NCBI GenBank assembly: GCA_041678045.1
Contig: JBAYOV010000001.1
Coordinates: forward strand, 1 to 64,000
Length of the DNA: 64,000 bases
Direction: 5' to 3'
Source: UBA2357 sp041678045
GTDB lineage: Bacteria; Pseudomonadota; Gammaproteobacteria; Burkholderiales; Rhodocyclaceae
Positions 17,521 to 25,323 of the stretch are shown piece by piece. The notes under the pieces are model-generated. The model was not told the origin of the DNA, made no database searches, and was given only the letters and a program-made list of their open reading frames with translations. Numbering within the stretch: position 1 is the stretch's first letter; each line of letters opens with the position of its first letter. The position numbers and the translations under genes are program-made.

Positions 17521-18914
17521 TGAAGGGGGCTGTGCGTGTGATTGACGGTGCGGCAGGTGAGGCCGAAGAGGGGCGGGGCCGTCCGGGGGCCGTGTGGCTC
17601 CGGCAGCGTAGCCCGGATGACAGGCTCGACTGGGTGGGTGATGCCGAATGGGCCCGACTGTCACAGGAGCCAGTGCGCGCAAGAGGGCTCTTGTATGCGG
17701 TTTGCGCGATTGTGGTGCTTTTGGTCGGGTGGGCTGCAGTGGCCGAGGTGGATGAGGTCACGCGTGGCGAGGCCCGGGTGGTGCCCTCAAGCCAGCTGCA
17801 AGTCGTACAGTCGGTCGATGGAGGGGTTGTCGAGCGCCTGCTGGTACGCGAGGGGCAGATTGTTGAACCGGGTGAGTTGCTGTTCAGGGTCGATCCGACC
17901 CGTTTCGTTTCTTCGATGCGTGAGAGTCGCGTAGAGTTGCTGGCGCTGCAGGTGCGTGCTGCACGCTTGGAAGCGCTGACCCGGGGGGAGGCGTTTGTCG
18001 TTGATGAAATGCTGTTGCGCGAGGTTCCGGAAATCGTTGCAGAAGAGCGGCGGCTTTATGAGTCGCGACGTGCCGAGCTGGCCGCACAGCAGGCGATCGC
18101 TGGCGATCAACTGAATCAGCGTCGCCAGGAAGCAAACGAGGCGCGCGCGCGTTACGCTCAGGCGAGCAGCGGTCTGGCGCTGGTACAAAAAGAGCTCGAC
18201 ACAACCCGTCCCCTGATTGGCAGTGGTGCCGTGTCCGAGGTTGAGGTGTTGCGGTTGCAGCGGGAGCTTGCGAGATTGCGCGGGGAGCGTGATCAGGCTG
18301 CAGCTCAGGTGTCACGGCTGGAGTCGGCGATTGCCGAGGCGACCAGCAAGGTGCAGGAGGTGGAACTGGTCAGCCGCAACCAGATGCGCAATGAGCTGAC
18401 CGAGACGTTGGGTCGGATGTCCAGCATGACGGAAGGCGCGCGCTCTCTGGAGGATCGGGTGCGTCATGCAGAGATCAGGTCTCCGGTGAGGGGGACGATC
18501 AAGCGCTTGCTGGTTACCACGCCGGGGGCCGTGGTCCAGCCGGGACAGAGTGTTGCCGAGATCGTCCCGCTGGATGATGCGCTGATTGTCGAAGCCTTGA
18601 TCAAGCCCCAGGATATTGCTTTTCTCCGCCCAGGACAGGAAGCGATGGTAAAGTTTACAGCCTATGACTTTGCAATATATGGTGGCCTGCAGGCCGATGT
18701 CGAGCAGATCAGCGCCGATACGGTTACAGATGACAAGGGGGGCGTTGGGTACCTGGTCCGTCTGCGTACCCGTCAGGCTGGGCTTGGCGATGACATGCCC
18801 ATCATTCCGGGCATGCTTGCCCAGGTGGATGTACGGACCGGCAAGAAAACGGTCCTTGCCTATGTGCTCAAACCGGTACTGCGTGCCAAGGCAAACGCAC
18901 TTTCTGAACGATGA
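17520..18914 (+). CDS. lapC: Type I secretion membrane-fusion adaptor (LapC/HlyD-like)
   Basis: A 464-residue HlyD-family adaptor linking the ABC exporter to the outer-membrane channel. It has a short cytoplasmic N-terminus, one membrane segment (about 60-80), a biotinyl-lipoyl-like half motif (VQSVDGGVVERLLVREGQ), a long periplasmic coiled coil (about 150-305) and the second lipoyl half and beta-barrel ending in the HlyD signature region (IRSPVRGTIKRLL). The ATG overlaps the lapB-like stop codon and its own end overlaps the next gene by 4 bases, so all are translationally coupled. Confidence 0.93.
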   Translation: MKGAVRVIDGAAGEAEEGRGRPGAVWLRQRSPDDRLDWVGDAEWARLSQEPVRARGLLYAVCAIVVLLVGWAAVAEVDEVTRGEARVVPSSQLQVVQSVDGGVVERLLVREGQIVEPGELLFRVDPTRFVSSMRESRVELLALQVRAARLEALTRGEAFVVDEMLLREVPEIVAEERRLYESRRAELAAQQAIAGDQLNQRRQEANEARARYAQASSGLALVQKELDTTRPLIGSGAVSEVEVLRLQRELARLRGERDQAAAQVSRLESAIAEATSKVQEVELVSRNQMRNELTETLGRMSSMTEGARSLEDRVRHAEIRSPVRGTIKRLLVTTPGAVVQPGQSVAEIVPLDDALIVEALIKPQDIAFLRPGQEAMVKFTAYDFAIYGGLQADVEQISADTVTDDKGGVGYLVRLRTRQAGLGDDMPIIPGMLAQVDVRTGKKTVLAYVLKPVLRAKANALSER

Positions 18915-19552
18915 AACCTGATTTTTATCTGAGCTGCGATCACCAGGCACCTCCGGAGCGCTGGACCCGGGCCTTTCCGGCGGGACGGGTGCTGCGGTCC
19001 GAAGATGTGGGGGTGTGTTTTGCTGAAGGGGGGGTGCTCTGGCTGTCGGTGGACTGTTCGCAGTGGCCGGAGCGGGTTCAGGAATATGCCGTTCGAGACG
19101 GGGTGGCGGTGGTTGTGACGAGTCATGCACCCGATGCGCGGCAGGCTGTCACGGCCTTGCGCGCAGGCGCCCGGGGGTACTGTCATGCGCTGGCGGTTCC
19201 GGAGCAACTCATCGAAGTGCATCAGGTGGTTGATGGTGGCGGGCTTTGGCTGGGGCGTCAGTTGCTCGAAAGTGTCCTGTCCGTGGCCACGAAGGGTTTC
19301 ATGGCCGGTGTCGGGGCACAGGGGGACAAGGGGGGCGCACCGTCGACCGATGTTCTGTCCGCCCGCGAGTATGAGGTTGCTGCAGCGCTGGAGCAGGGGC
19401 TGTCGAACAGGGAAATTGCCGAGCGTCTGGGCATCAGTGAGCGGACAGTCAAGGCGCATCTGAGTGCGGTATTCGAGAAACTCGACGTCCGGGACAGGCT
19501 GCAGTTGATGTTGCTCATGTCACGAATGTCAAAAGTGGATGGCAAGGGATGA
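18911..19552 (+). CDS. LuxR-family regulator with degenerate receiver
   Basis: A 213-residue regulator. The C-terminal third (about 150-207) is a clear LuxR/GerE DNA-binding domain (LSAREYEVAAALEQGLSNREIAERLG, then ERTVKAHLSAV; given in parts). The N-terminal part aligns with the second half of response-regulator receivers (VVVVTSHAPDARQAVTALRAG) but lacks the phospho-accepting Asp in the right context and the conserved Lys (GYCHALA instead of GYLLK-like). Control by phosphorylation is therefore unlikely. It overlaps the adaptor gene by 4 bases and the next gene by 4 bases. It may control the adhesin locus itself. Confidence 0.82.
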   Translation: MKPDFYLSCDHQAPPERWTRAFPAGRVLRSEDVGVCFAEGGVLWLSVDCSQWPERVQEYAVRDGVAVVVTSHAPDARQAVTALRAGARGYCHALAVPEQLIEVHQVVDGGGLWLGRQLLESVLSVATKGFMAGVGAQGDKGGAPSTDVLSAREYEVAAALEQGLSNREIAERLGISERTVKAHLSAVFEKLDVRDRLQLMLLMSRMSKVDGKG

Positions 19553-19902
19553 GCGATTCATTCGTGAAACGGGATGCGGAGGGCAATGTGATTGCGCTCT
19601 GGAAGGGGACTGACGGCGGGAGGGGACCGGACGGGAGTGGATGGATCAGGGTTGGCGCTCAAAGTGAAGATGTGACCGAGTTTGCGCGCAGGCTGCTTGA
19701 AGAGAGCAACCCGTTGACACCGTCCGATCTGGATCTGGTCCGGGTGCTGGAAGATCTGGTCGAGTTGCTGGTCGAGCGTTCGGTGATTCGCTTCACGGAT
19801 TTGCCCGCAGCGGCACAGACCAAATTGCTGGGGCGCAAGAATCGGCGGGCGGCCATTTCCCGCTTTTCATTGATCAATGACGATAACGAGCCCTTGATCT
19901 AG
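19549..19902 (+). CDS. Small conserved protein, often misnamed tryptophan synthase beta-like
   Basis: A 117-residue cytoplasmic protein with no membrane segment. The start (SFVKRDAEGNVIALWK) and the second half (LDLVRVLEDLVELLVERSVIRF, split: then TDLPAAAQTKLLGRK and ending INDDNEPLI) match a small conserved family that is commonly labelled 'tryptophan synthase subunit beta like protein' although it has no resemblance to TrpB catalytic regions. Its function is unknown. Here it is coupled by a 4-base overlap to the LuxR-type gene and stands just before the surface-protein gene, so it belongs to the secretion operon. Confidence 0.7.
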   Translation: MSDSFVKRDAEGNVIALWKGTDGGRGPDGSGWIRVGAQSEDVTEFARRLLEESNPLTPSDLDLVRVLEDLVELLVERSVIRFTDLPAAAQTKLLGRKNRRAAISRFSLINDDNEPLI

Positions 19903-19918
19903 GCGGCGTGAGTTTGTT

Positions 19919-19932
19919 GTACAGGACTGTAC
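19919..19932. promoter_or_regulatory. Perfect dyad upstream of the Thr-rich surface protein gene
   Basis: GTACAGGACTGTAC is a perfect 6-2-6 inverted repeat. It lies 10 bases upstream of the -35 element of the candidate promoter for the surface protein gene, a typical place for an activator. The LuxR-type regulator encoded 370 bases upstream is one candidate binder. Confidence 0.5.
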
Positions 19933-19942
19933 CTTGGTCCAA

Positions 19943-19972
19943 TTTACATGCAGCGATGTCGCGGGATAGTAT
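19943..19972 (+). promoter_or_regulatory. Candidate sigma-70 promoter of the surface protein gene
   Basis: TTTACA (19943-19948) and TAGTAT (19967-19972) are separated by 18 bases, about 70 bases before the ATG. It would let the surface protein be expressed apart from the secretion genes upstream. Confidence 0.5.
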
Positions 19973-20044
19973 TTCCGTCGTATGGCATGTGGATTGTGCG
20001 GGCATGCTTTCCCTGTCTTTGCTGGATGACCGGAGTATTGAATC

Positions 20045-22072
20045 ATGAGTGAAATGAGTGCAACTGTCTTGTCTGTCGAGGGGGCCGTGGTCGCAATGAG
20101 TGCGGACGGCATGCCACGGGTGCTGCAGGTGGGAGAGAAGGTGCTCCCGGGGGAGACGGTGGTGGCTGGAGAGGGCGCGTCCCTGCAGTTGCTGACGGTC
20201 GATGGTGACGTGGTGCCGCTTGCATCGGGCCAGCGTCTCGTCTTTGGCGAAGAGATGATTGAGGCAACCCGCCTGACTCGCGCCGATGCAGCCGTTGACC
20301 CGCTCTCGGTGGAGGCCGTGCTGCAGGCCATCGAAGCGGGGCAGGCGCTTGACGATGTGCTGGAAGCACCTGCTGCCGGTCTGGCGGGGGGGGGTGAAGG
20401 CGAGGGCAGCGATTATGTCCGGCTGGGGCGTGTCGAGGAGGACGTCACCGATCCTGAGTTTGAGTATGTTTATGCGCTGGGCGATGAGCCGCTGCCCATT
20501 CCCAGTGGATTCTCTTTCGAGCCTGAGGAAACGGATACGTTTCCGGCGACCGAGACGGTGACTTACACCGACACTGTGACCGTTACCGAAACGGTTACCC
20601 AGGAAACCACCGGAACGGTGTCCGGGATACTCACTGACACCGTCAGTGGCATTGTCACCGAGACGGTGAGTGGCATCGTTACCGCAACGGTGTCAGAGGC
20701 TCTGACGACAACCATCGCGGAGGTGGAGACCCAGACGGTGACGACCGGAACGGAAACGGTCGTGATTGGCACCGAAACCGTTACCGTGCCTGTCACCGAA
20801 ACGGAAACCACCGAAGTGACTGCCACGGTTACCTTCACCGACACCGTTACGGTGAGCGAGACGGTCACCGTGACCGAAACTGCGCCAGAGACGATCACGG
20901 TGACCGGAACCGTTACGGGCACGGAGACCCAGACGGCAACCACCACGCAGACCGCCACGCAGACCGCAACTGAAACCCAGGAGCGGTCGACCACGACCGA
21001 GACGACCGTGACCGAGACAGGCACGGCTGAAACCGAAGTTACGGTGACCGTACCGGGCACCGAGACCGCGTGGGTGACCGAAACCGTTACCAGCACTGAA
21101 GAACGCTCCGAAACGGCGACTGTCACGGAGAGTCCCACGGTGACGCTTTACTACATTGCCCAGAGTGAGAATGGGGACACTTTTACGCTGGCTGCTGACT
21201 ATGCCGATGATCCGGATAACGAGTATTTCCCTCCCATCATAGATACCATTACCGGAACGATAACCGTCACGGGCACTGCGCTTGAGACGTCTACCGAAGA
21301 GGTCACTCGCACTGAGTTGGGCACCGACACACTCACTCAGACGAATGGCGAGTGGACCGAAACGGTTACGACCACCCCCACCCAGACAAGTACAAGTTAT
21401 ACGACACTGACCGAGTCCGTGCTGACCGAAACCATTACCGGCACGGTAACCGGCACGGTGACCGTGACTTCCAGTGTCACGGCCACGAATACCTTGACCG
21501 GTACGGCAACCGAGACCGCAGAGAGCACCGCAACCAGCACCGGAATACAGACATCGACAGAAACGGCGGAATTGACCGGGACGGTGGTGACTGCCACGGA
21601 AACTGCCACCAGGCCCAGCGTTGCCACCGAAACGGAAACGGTCAGCAGTGTGACGGAAACGGTCATCACTGAAACTCAAACCATTGCAGGGCCTACCGAG
21701 ACCGTGACTTTTCCGGGAGGCACCCAGACGATCACACTGACCGAGTTCAGCGAAACGGTCACGGTGTCGTCCTTTACGGACACGATTACGGTTGGAACCT
21801 TTACCAATACGGTTGCAGCCGCTCCGGTCACCGAGACAATTACCGCGACACAGACTGAAACGGCCAGTGAAACGGTAGATGCAAGGGATTTGCCGGCACA
21901 GTCCCTGCAGGCTCGGGATGTGCTTGTGGATGAGAACGATCCGCCCCTGTTCTCCGGTGACTCAGTCCCTCCGGCAGGTGGGCCGGAGGGGGCTTCTGTC
22001 GATCTGCTGGGCGGCTTCGATCAGGACAGCATGGGTCGAATGCTCCGCAGTGACACCCCTCTGGTCGATTGA
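20045..22072 (+). CDS. Thr-rich repeat surface protein with LapA-type retention module
   Basis: A 675-residue secreted protein, the likely substrate of the type I system around it. Residues 1 to about 125 resemble the LapA retention module (LQVGEKVLPGETVVAGEGAS; VVPLASGQRLVFG), which plugs the outer-membrane channel. It ends with Ala-Pro-Ala-Ala-Gly at 108-112, the di-alanine type of site cut by LapG. Residues about 165-610 are almost wholly Thr/Glu/Val repeats (units such as TETVT), broken once by a non-repeat stretch near 367-400. The tail (611-675) is acidic and ends DTPLVD. No RTX nonapeptides, VWA domain or N-terminal signal peptide are visible. A CGGAG ribosome-binding site precedes the ATG. 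It is far shorter than LapA adhesins, which run to thousands of residues. Confidence 0.82.
   Translation: MSEMSATVLSVEGAVVAMSADGMPRVLQVGEKVLPGETVVAGEGASLQLLTVDGDVVPLASGQRLVFGEEMIEATRLTRADAAVDPLSVEAVLQAIEAGQALDDVLEAPAAGLAGGGEGEGSDYVRLGRVEEDVTDPEFEYVYALGDEPLPIPSGFSFEPEETDTFPATETVTYTDTVTVTETVTQETTGTVSGILTDTVSGIVTETVSGIVTATVSEALTTTIAEVETQTVTTGTETVVIGTETVTVPVTETETTEVTATVTFTDTVTVSETVTVTETAPETITVTGTVTGTETQTATTTQTATQTATETQERSTTTETTVTETGTAETEVTVTVPGTETAWVTETVTSTEERSETATVTESPTVTLYYIAQSENGDTFTLAADYADDPDNEYFPPIIDTITGTITVTGTALETSTEEVTRTELGTDTLTQTNGEWTETVTTTPTQTSTSYTTLTESVLTETITGTVTGTVTVTSSVTATNTLTGTATETAESTATSTGIQTSTETAELTGTVVTATETATRPSVATETETVSSVTETVITETQTIAGPTETVTFPGGTQTITLTEFSETVTVSSFTDTITVGTFTNTVAAAPVTETITATQTETASETVDARDLPAQSLQARDVLVDENDPPLFSGDSVPPAGGPEGASVDLLGGFDQDSMGRMLRSDTPLVD
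20545..21875 (+). repeat. Degenerate Thr-Glu-Thr-Val coding repeats
   Basis: About 1.3 kb made of diverged short units around ACCGAAACGGTTAC and ACCGTGAC, in frame with the surface protein. Copies are imperfect, so the array is old or under selection for codon variety. The opposite strand has long open frames only because the repeat lacks stop codons in several frames. Confidence 0.85.
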
Positions 22073-22094
22073 GGTCGTCTGAAATGTTTGGAAG

Positions 22095-22120
22095 CGGCGG
22101 GCTGGTCCCGCCGTTTTTTT
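22095..22120 (+). terminator. Intrinsic terminator after the surface protein gene
   Basis: CGGCGGG, loop CTGGT, CCCGCCG, then seven T residues. It marks a true gene end, showing that the short surface protein is not the front part of a longer interrupted adhesin. Confidence 0.93.
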
Positions 22121-22141
22121 GATTGTCAAAGGGTTGATTAG

Positions 22142-23386
22142 ATGCGCGTTTTGTTCATTCATGAAGGTTTGGGGCAATTCGAGACATTGCATGGATATCT
22201 GAACTCCGAAGGGCTTGCTCATGCATGGGGGCTGTGTTCCGAGGGTGTATATCGGGCACGCAAGGACACCACCCCCAACCTGGTGCCATTTCAGGTGCCT
22301 GCGGAAAACGACAAATCGTATTTCTATACCCGAGGTTTGGAGTCCCGGGTTCAGCGCTCCTTCCTGATCAAGAAAGCCATCAATGACTTGCTTGCAAAAA
22401 CGGGCATCGACCTCATTGTCGCGCATGGCTCAGGTGGTTTTCCGCTCCAGTTGTTCGATGAGTTCGATATTCCGATCATTACCTATATCGAATTTCCGTC
22501 GTTTACCAGTCATGGTCATGATCCCCGTTATCCTCAGCCGGAGTATGCTCGATATCGGGACAAGATCTTCGAGATGACCAGTTACCACCAGGTGCTCAAG
22601 AGCGAACGGGTGATCGTGCCGAGTGAGTACGCTAAAAAAATGTTTCCGACGTGCCTGCACGACAGGATTTTTGCCCAGATGGAAGGCTTCAACATCAGCA
22701 GGGGGCCGGCTACCTACAGGAGGGAGGAAGGGGTTTTTCACATCGGCTTTACGGCCCGTGATCTTTCTTCGGCGAAGGGCTTCGAACAGTTCATCCTGAT
22801 TGCACAGGCAATTCTCAAGCAACGCAGGAATGTGAAATTTGTTTTCTGTGGTTCGCCGAAGGTACTCTACAGCTATGAGCAGGCGTTCCTGCAGAAAAGT
22901 TTTCCCGAGGCGGAGGCACGGCCAGAGTCATTCATGCAGTACGTGCTGGAGCGGGAAGGTATTGTGCTGGGCGAGAACCCGCATTTTGAACATGTCAGCT
23001 TTTCGAATTATGCCGATTTTGCCGGTTTTGTCGAATCCATGGACCTGTTCCTGTACCCACTCCAGTTCGGTTCTGCAAACTGGGGATTGTTCGAGTTGCT
23101 GTTCAGGGGGCGAATCGTGATTGGCAGTGACCGGTGTTTTTTGCCGGAGGTCATCCGGCATAATGTGAATGGCCTGATGTGCCGTTATGACGATGTCGAT
23201 GAATGGGTCAGGCGTGCGCTGGATGTGATGGATGCGCCGGAGCGGTACCGCCTGCTTGGTGAGCGCGCGCTCCTGGATGCGGAAGAGCGCTTTGGCATCC
23301 GTAATGTCGCACGACGCTATCTGGCGATTTTCGAAACGGCGATCAACAGTTACAAGCTCCGTCGTGCTTCCTCGGTCAGTCCCTGA
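22142..23386 (+). CDS. GT4-type glycosyltransferase
   Basis: A 414-residue protein of the GT-B fold. The N-terminal half (MRVLFIHEGLGQFETLH; later VAHGSGGFPLQLFDEF) resembles the acceptor domain of family 4 glycosyltransferases. The C-terminal half has the donor-binding pattern, with VFCGSP at about 238, NYADFAGFVESMDLFLYPLQ and the Glu-containing stretch NWGLFELLFRG. No signal peptide or membrane segment is seen, so it acts in the cytoplasm. It sits between the Thr-rich surface protein and lapD, and could glycosylate the surface protein before secretion. A role in polysaccharide synthesis is the alternative. Confidence 0.8.
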   Translation: MRVLFIHEGLGQFETLHGYLNSEGLAHAWGLCSEGVYRARKDTTPNLVPFQVPAENDKSYFYTRGLESRVQRSFLIKKAINDLLAKTGIDLIVAHGSGGFPLQLFDEFDIPIITYIEFPSFTSHGHDPRYPQPEYARYRDKIFEMTSYHQVLKSERVIVPSEYAKKMFPTCLHDRIFAQMEGFNISRGPATYRREEGVFHIGFTARDLSSAKGFEQFILIAQAILKQRRNVKFVFCGSPKVLYSYEQAFLQKSFPEAEARPESFMQYVLEREGIVLGENPHFEHVSFSNYADFAGFVESMDLFLYPLQFGSANWGLFELLFRGRIVIGSDRCFLPEVIRHNVNGLMCRYDDVDEWVRRALDVMDAPERYRLLGERALLDAEERFGIRNVARRYLAIFETAINSYKLRRASSVSP

Positions 23387-25277
23387 TTCCCGGGCCGGTC
23401 ACGCCATCGATGCCCAGTTCGAACAGCCGGCTGTGTTCTTCAGGCGTGGCCACCCCTTCAGCGATCACGGTCAGACCGATTGCGTGCGCAAGAATGCTCA
23501 AGCCACGCACGATGGCCTGGTTGCCAGCATCGGTATCGATATGGCGAACCATGGATGTGTCGAGTTTCAGGTAATCGACGCCAAGCTCGTGCAGGTCGCC
23601 AATTCTGCCAAAGTGCCGATCAACATGTTCGATGCCCAGTTTGCAGCCTGTAGCCCGTGTGGCCGTACAAAAACTGCGGAATGCATGTCTGTGGGTGATC
23701 ACGTCATGTTCGCAAACGTCGATCCACAGAAGGCTTGCCGCCTTTGGAGCACCTTTGGCAAGCGCCAGCAACTGGGTGCAGAAATCCTTGTCCGTAAAGG
23801 ACTCACCCGAGATATTCACGCCCATGGGCTGGCCTGTTTCGCCAATTTTCTGCAGGGCGTGACGAACCACTTCAAGATCGATGCGACGTATGACGCCGAG
23901 GCGAGCGGCCCAAGGCATGAAGTAACCGGCGCTTTGCCAGTGTCCTCCCATCGACAGTCTGACAGGGGCTTCGAGGTGTATGAGCTGACCGTTTGCCCCC
24001 AGGACCGGGTAAGGCTGAAGGCGAATGCCCGGACCGTTCAGTGCCGCATCAAGCGCTTCGCGCCATTGTGAGGCGCCCGGAAACGGGGCGGGAGCCTCCT
24101 CAGGCGCAAGATGCACGCCCTCTCCTTCCGCGCAGGACAGCGCACCATCGATCCGTGCCAGGATGTCGCTGATTGCGTCGCCGGCATGATAGGCCGTGCC
24201 TCCGACCGTCAGGGAAAAGGCTTCGCGCTGCTTGTCAGGCAGGGCCTTCAGGGCGTTGCACAGGGCGGCATGCAGGGCATGAGCGAGTGCCTCGGGCTCA
24301 AGGTTGCCGCGTACCAGCAGGGCCAGCTCGCTTCCGTTCAGGCGCCCGGCCTCGCTGCCATGTTCCGTTGCAGAGAAGGCGCGCAGAGCGTCAGCCTGCG
24401 CGCGTAGTGCCTGATCGGTGGCGTCGCGACCGATTGCACCGTTGATGGCGTTCAGGTCGCCCAGTCGGGCGATCAGCAGGCTGCCGCCCGATCCCGCGTC
24501 ATCTCTGGACAGGGCGCTGTCGAGCTGATTCAGGAATTGACGACGTACCAGCAGCCCGGTGAGCGGGTCCTCCTGAACTTCCTTGCGCATCGCCTCCAGA
24601 CGCTGGGACTCTTCGGCAAACATCGCGCGTATGCGTGCCGAAAGACGGTTCATGGCTTTCACCAGACTGCGGAATTCGGGGGTAGGGGGTTCTTCAGTGG
24701 TGATGAAACGACGATCGCCAAGGGCTTCGGCTTGCGTAATCACCTGCTTCAGGGGGCGCATGATGTGCCTGAGAAAGAGAGTTCCCAGGATGCCTGTCGC
24801 AGTTGCTCCGGCAAGAAACCACATCAGCATCAGCATCGTGCCGCGCCAGAGCGCTTCATAGGCAAACCGCGAGTGGCTTTCCACGCTCAAGGTGCCGAAC
24901 TGGTGCCACCCGTCCTGGACTTGTGCGACACCGGGCAGGGCATCGATGGGCACAAGGCTGACAAACCAGTCAGGAATGCCGGCTTCATTGCCGGGCAGGC
25001 TTCGTTCAATGAAAACAGCGCCGTCAGGTCTGCTCAGGTGGATGCTGCGGTAATGGCCGGTGTCGAACTGGGCGCTGATGAGCAGTTCGAGGGTCACCGG
25101 ATCCTTGGACAGCTGTGAAATGGTCAGCGCAAGCGACGTCGCATTGTCCATGTTCTTGAGGTGCAGTTGCTGTTCCAGGTAATGCCGGGCAGACAGTGTG
25201 CTGATCACCATGCTGCCGCCAAAGGCAAGCGCAGTGACCACGGCGATCGCGATCCAGAGCTGTTTGATCAGTGACAT
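23376..25277 (-). CDS. lapD: LapD-type c-di-GMP receptor (degenerate GGDEF-EAL)
   Basis: An inner-membrane protein of 633 residues that binds c-di-GMP inside the cell and holds the protease LapG outside. Order: membrane segment (7-29), periplasmic LapD/MoxY domain (about 30-145) with the conserved Trp124 in GWHQFG, second membrane segment (147-169), HAMP (about 170-222), GGDEF domain whose signature is degenerate (NGSEL, 314-318), and EAL domain with EAP in place of EAL (436-438). Both enzyme sites look dead, as in known LapD. The ATG at 25277 gives a proper first membrane helix; the longer frame overlaps lapG. Its end overlaps the glycosyltransferase gene by 11 bases. Confidence 0.92.
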   Translation of the reverse strand: MSLIKQLWIAIAVVTALAFGGSMVISTLSARHYLEQQLHLKNMDNATSLALTISQLSKDPVTLELLISAQFDTGHYRSIHLSRPDGAVFIERSLPGNEAGIPDWFVSLVPIDALPGVAQVQDGWHQFGTLSVESHSRFAYEALWRGTMLMLMWFLAGATATGILGTLFLRHIMRPLKQVITQAEALGDRRFITTEEPPTPEFRSLVKAMNRLSARIRAMFAEESQRLEAMRKEVQEDPLTGLLVRRQFLNQLDSALSRDDAGSGGSLLIARLGDLNAINGAIGRDATDQALRAQADALRAFSATEHGSEAGRLNGSELALLVRGNLEPEALAHALHAALCNALKALPDKQREAFSLTVGGTAYHAGDAISDILARIDGALSCAEGEGVHLAPEEAPAPFPGASQWREALDAALNGPGIRLQPYPVLGANGQLIHLEAPVRLSMGGHWQSAGYFMPWAARLGVIRRIDLEVVRHALQKIGETGQPMGVNISGESFTDKDFCTQLLALAKGAPKAASLLWIDVCEHDVITHRHAFRSFCTATRATGCKLGIEHVDRHFGRIGDLHELGVDYLKLDTSMVRHIDTDAGNQAIVRGLSILAHAIGLTVIAEGVATPEEHSRLFELGIDGVTGPGIRD

Positions 25278-25323
25278 GTGGGCTGTTCTCCCGGATGCAT
25301 GGACATGGAGGTGTGTATGAGTA

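Noticed and set aside
20563..21138. Long minus-strand frame of Val/Ser repeats (191 codons) inside the Thr-rich gene
   Set aside because: It is the mirror of the Thr/Glu/Val coding repeats, which lack stops on the other strand. There is no ribosome-binding site and no natural protein composition.
20045..22072. The Thr-rich gene as a broken fragment of a giant adhesin
   Set aside because: A good intrinsic terminator follows at once and an unrelated intact gene begins 70 bases later; no remnant RTX sequence is seen downstream.
23232..25118. Plus-strand frames opposite lapD
   Set aside because: They are shadows of the lapD coding sequence; no start signals or recognisable domains.
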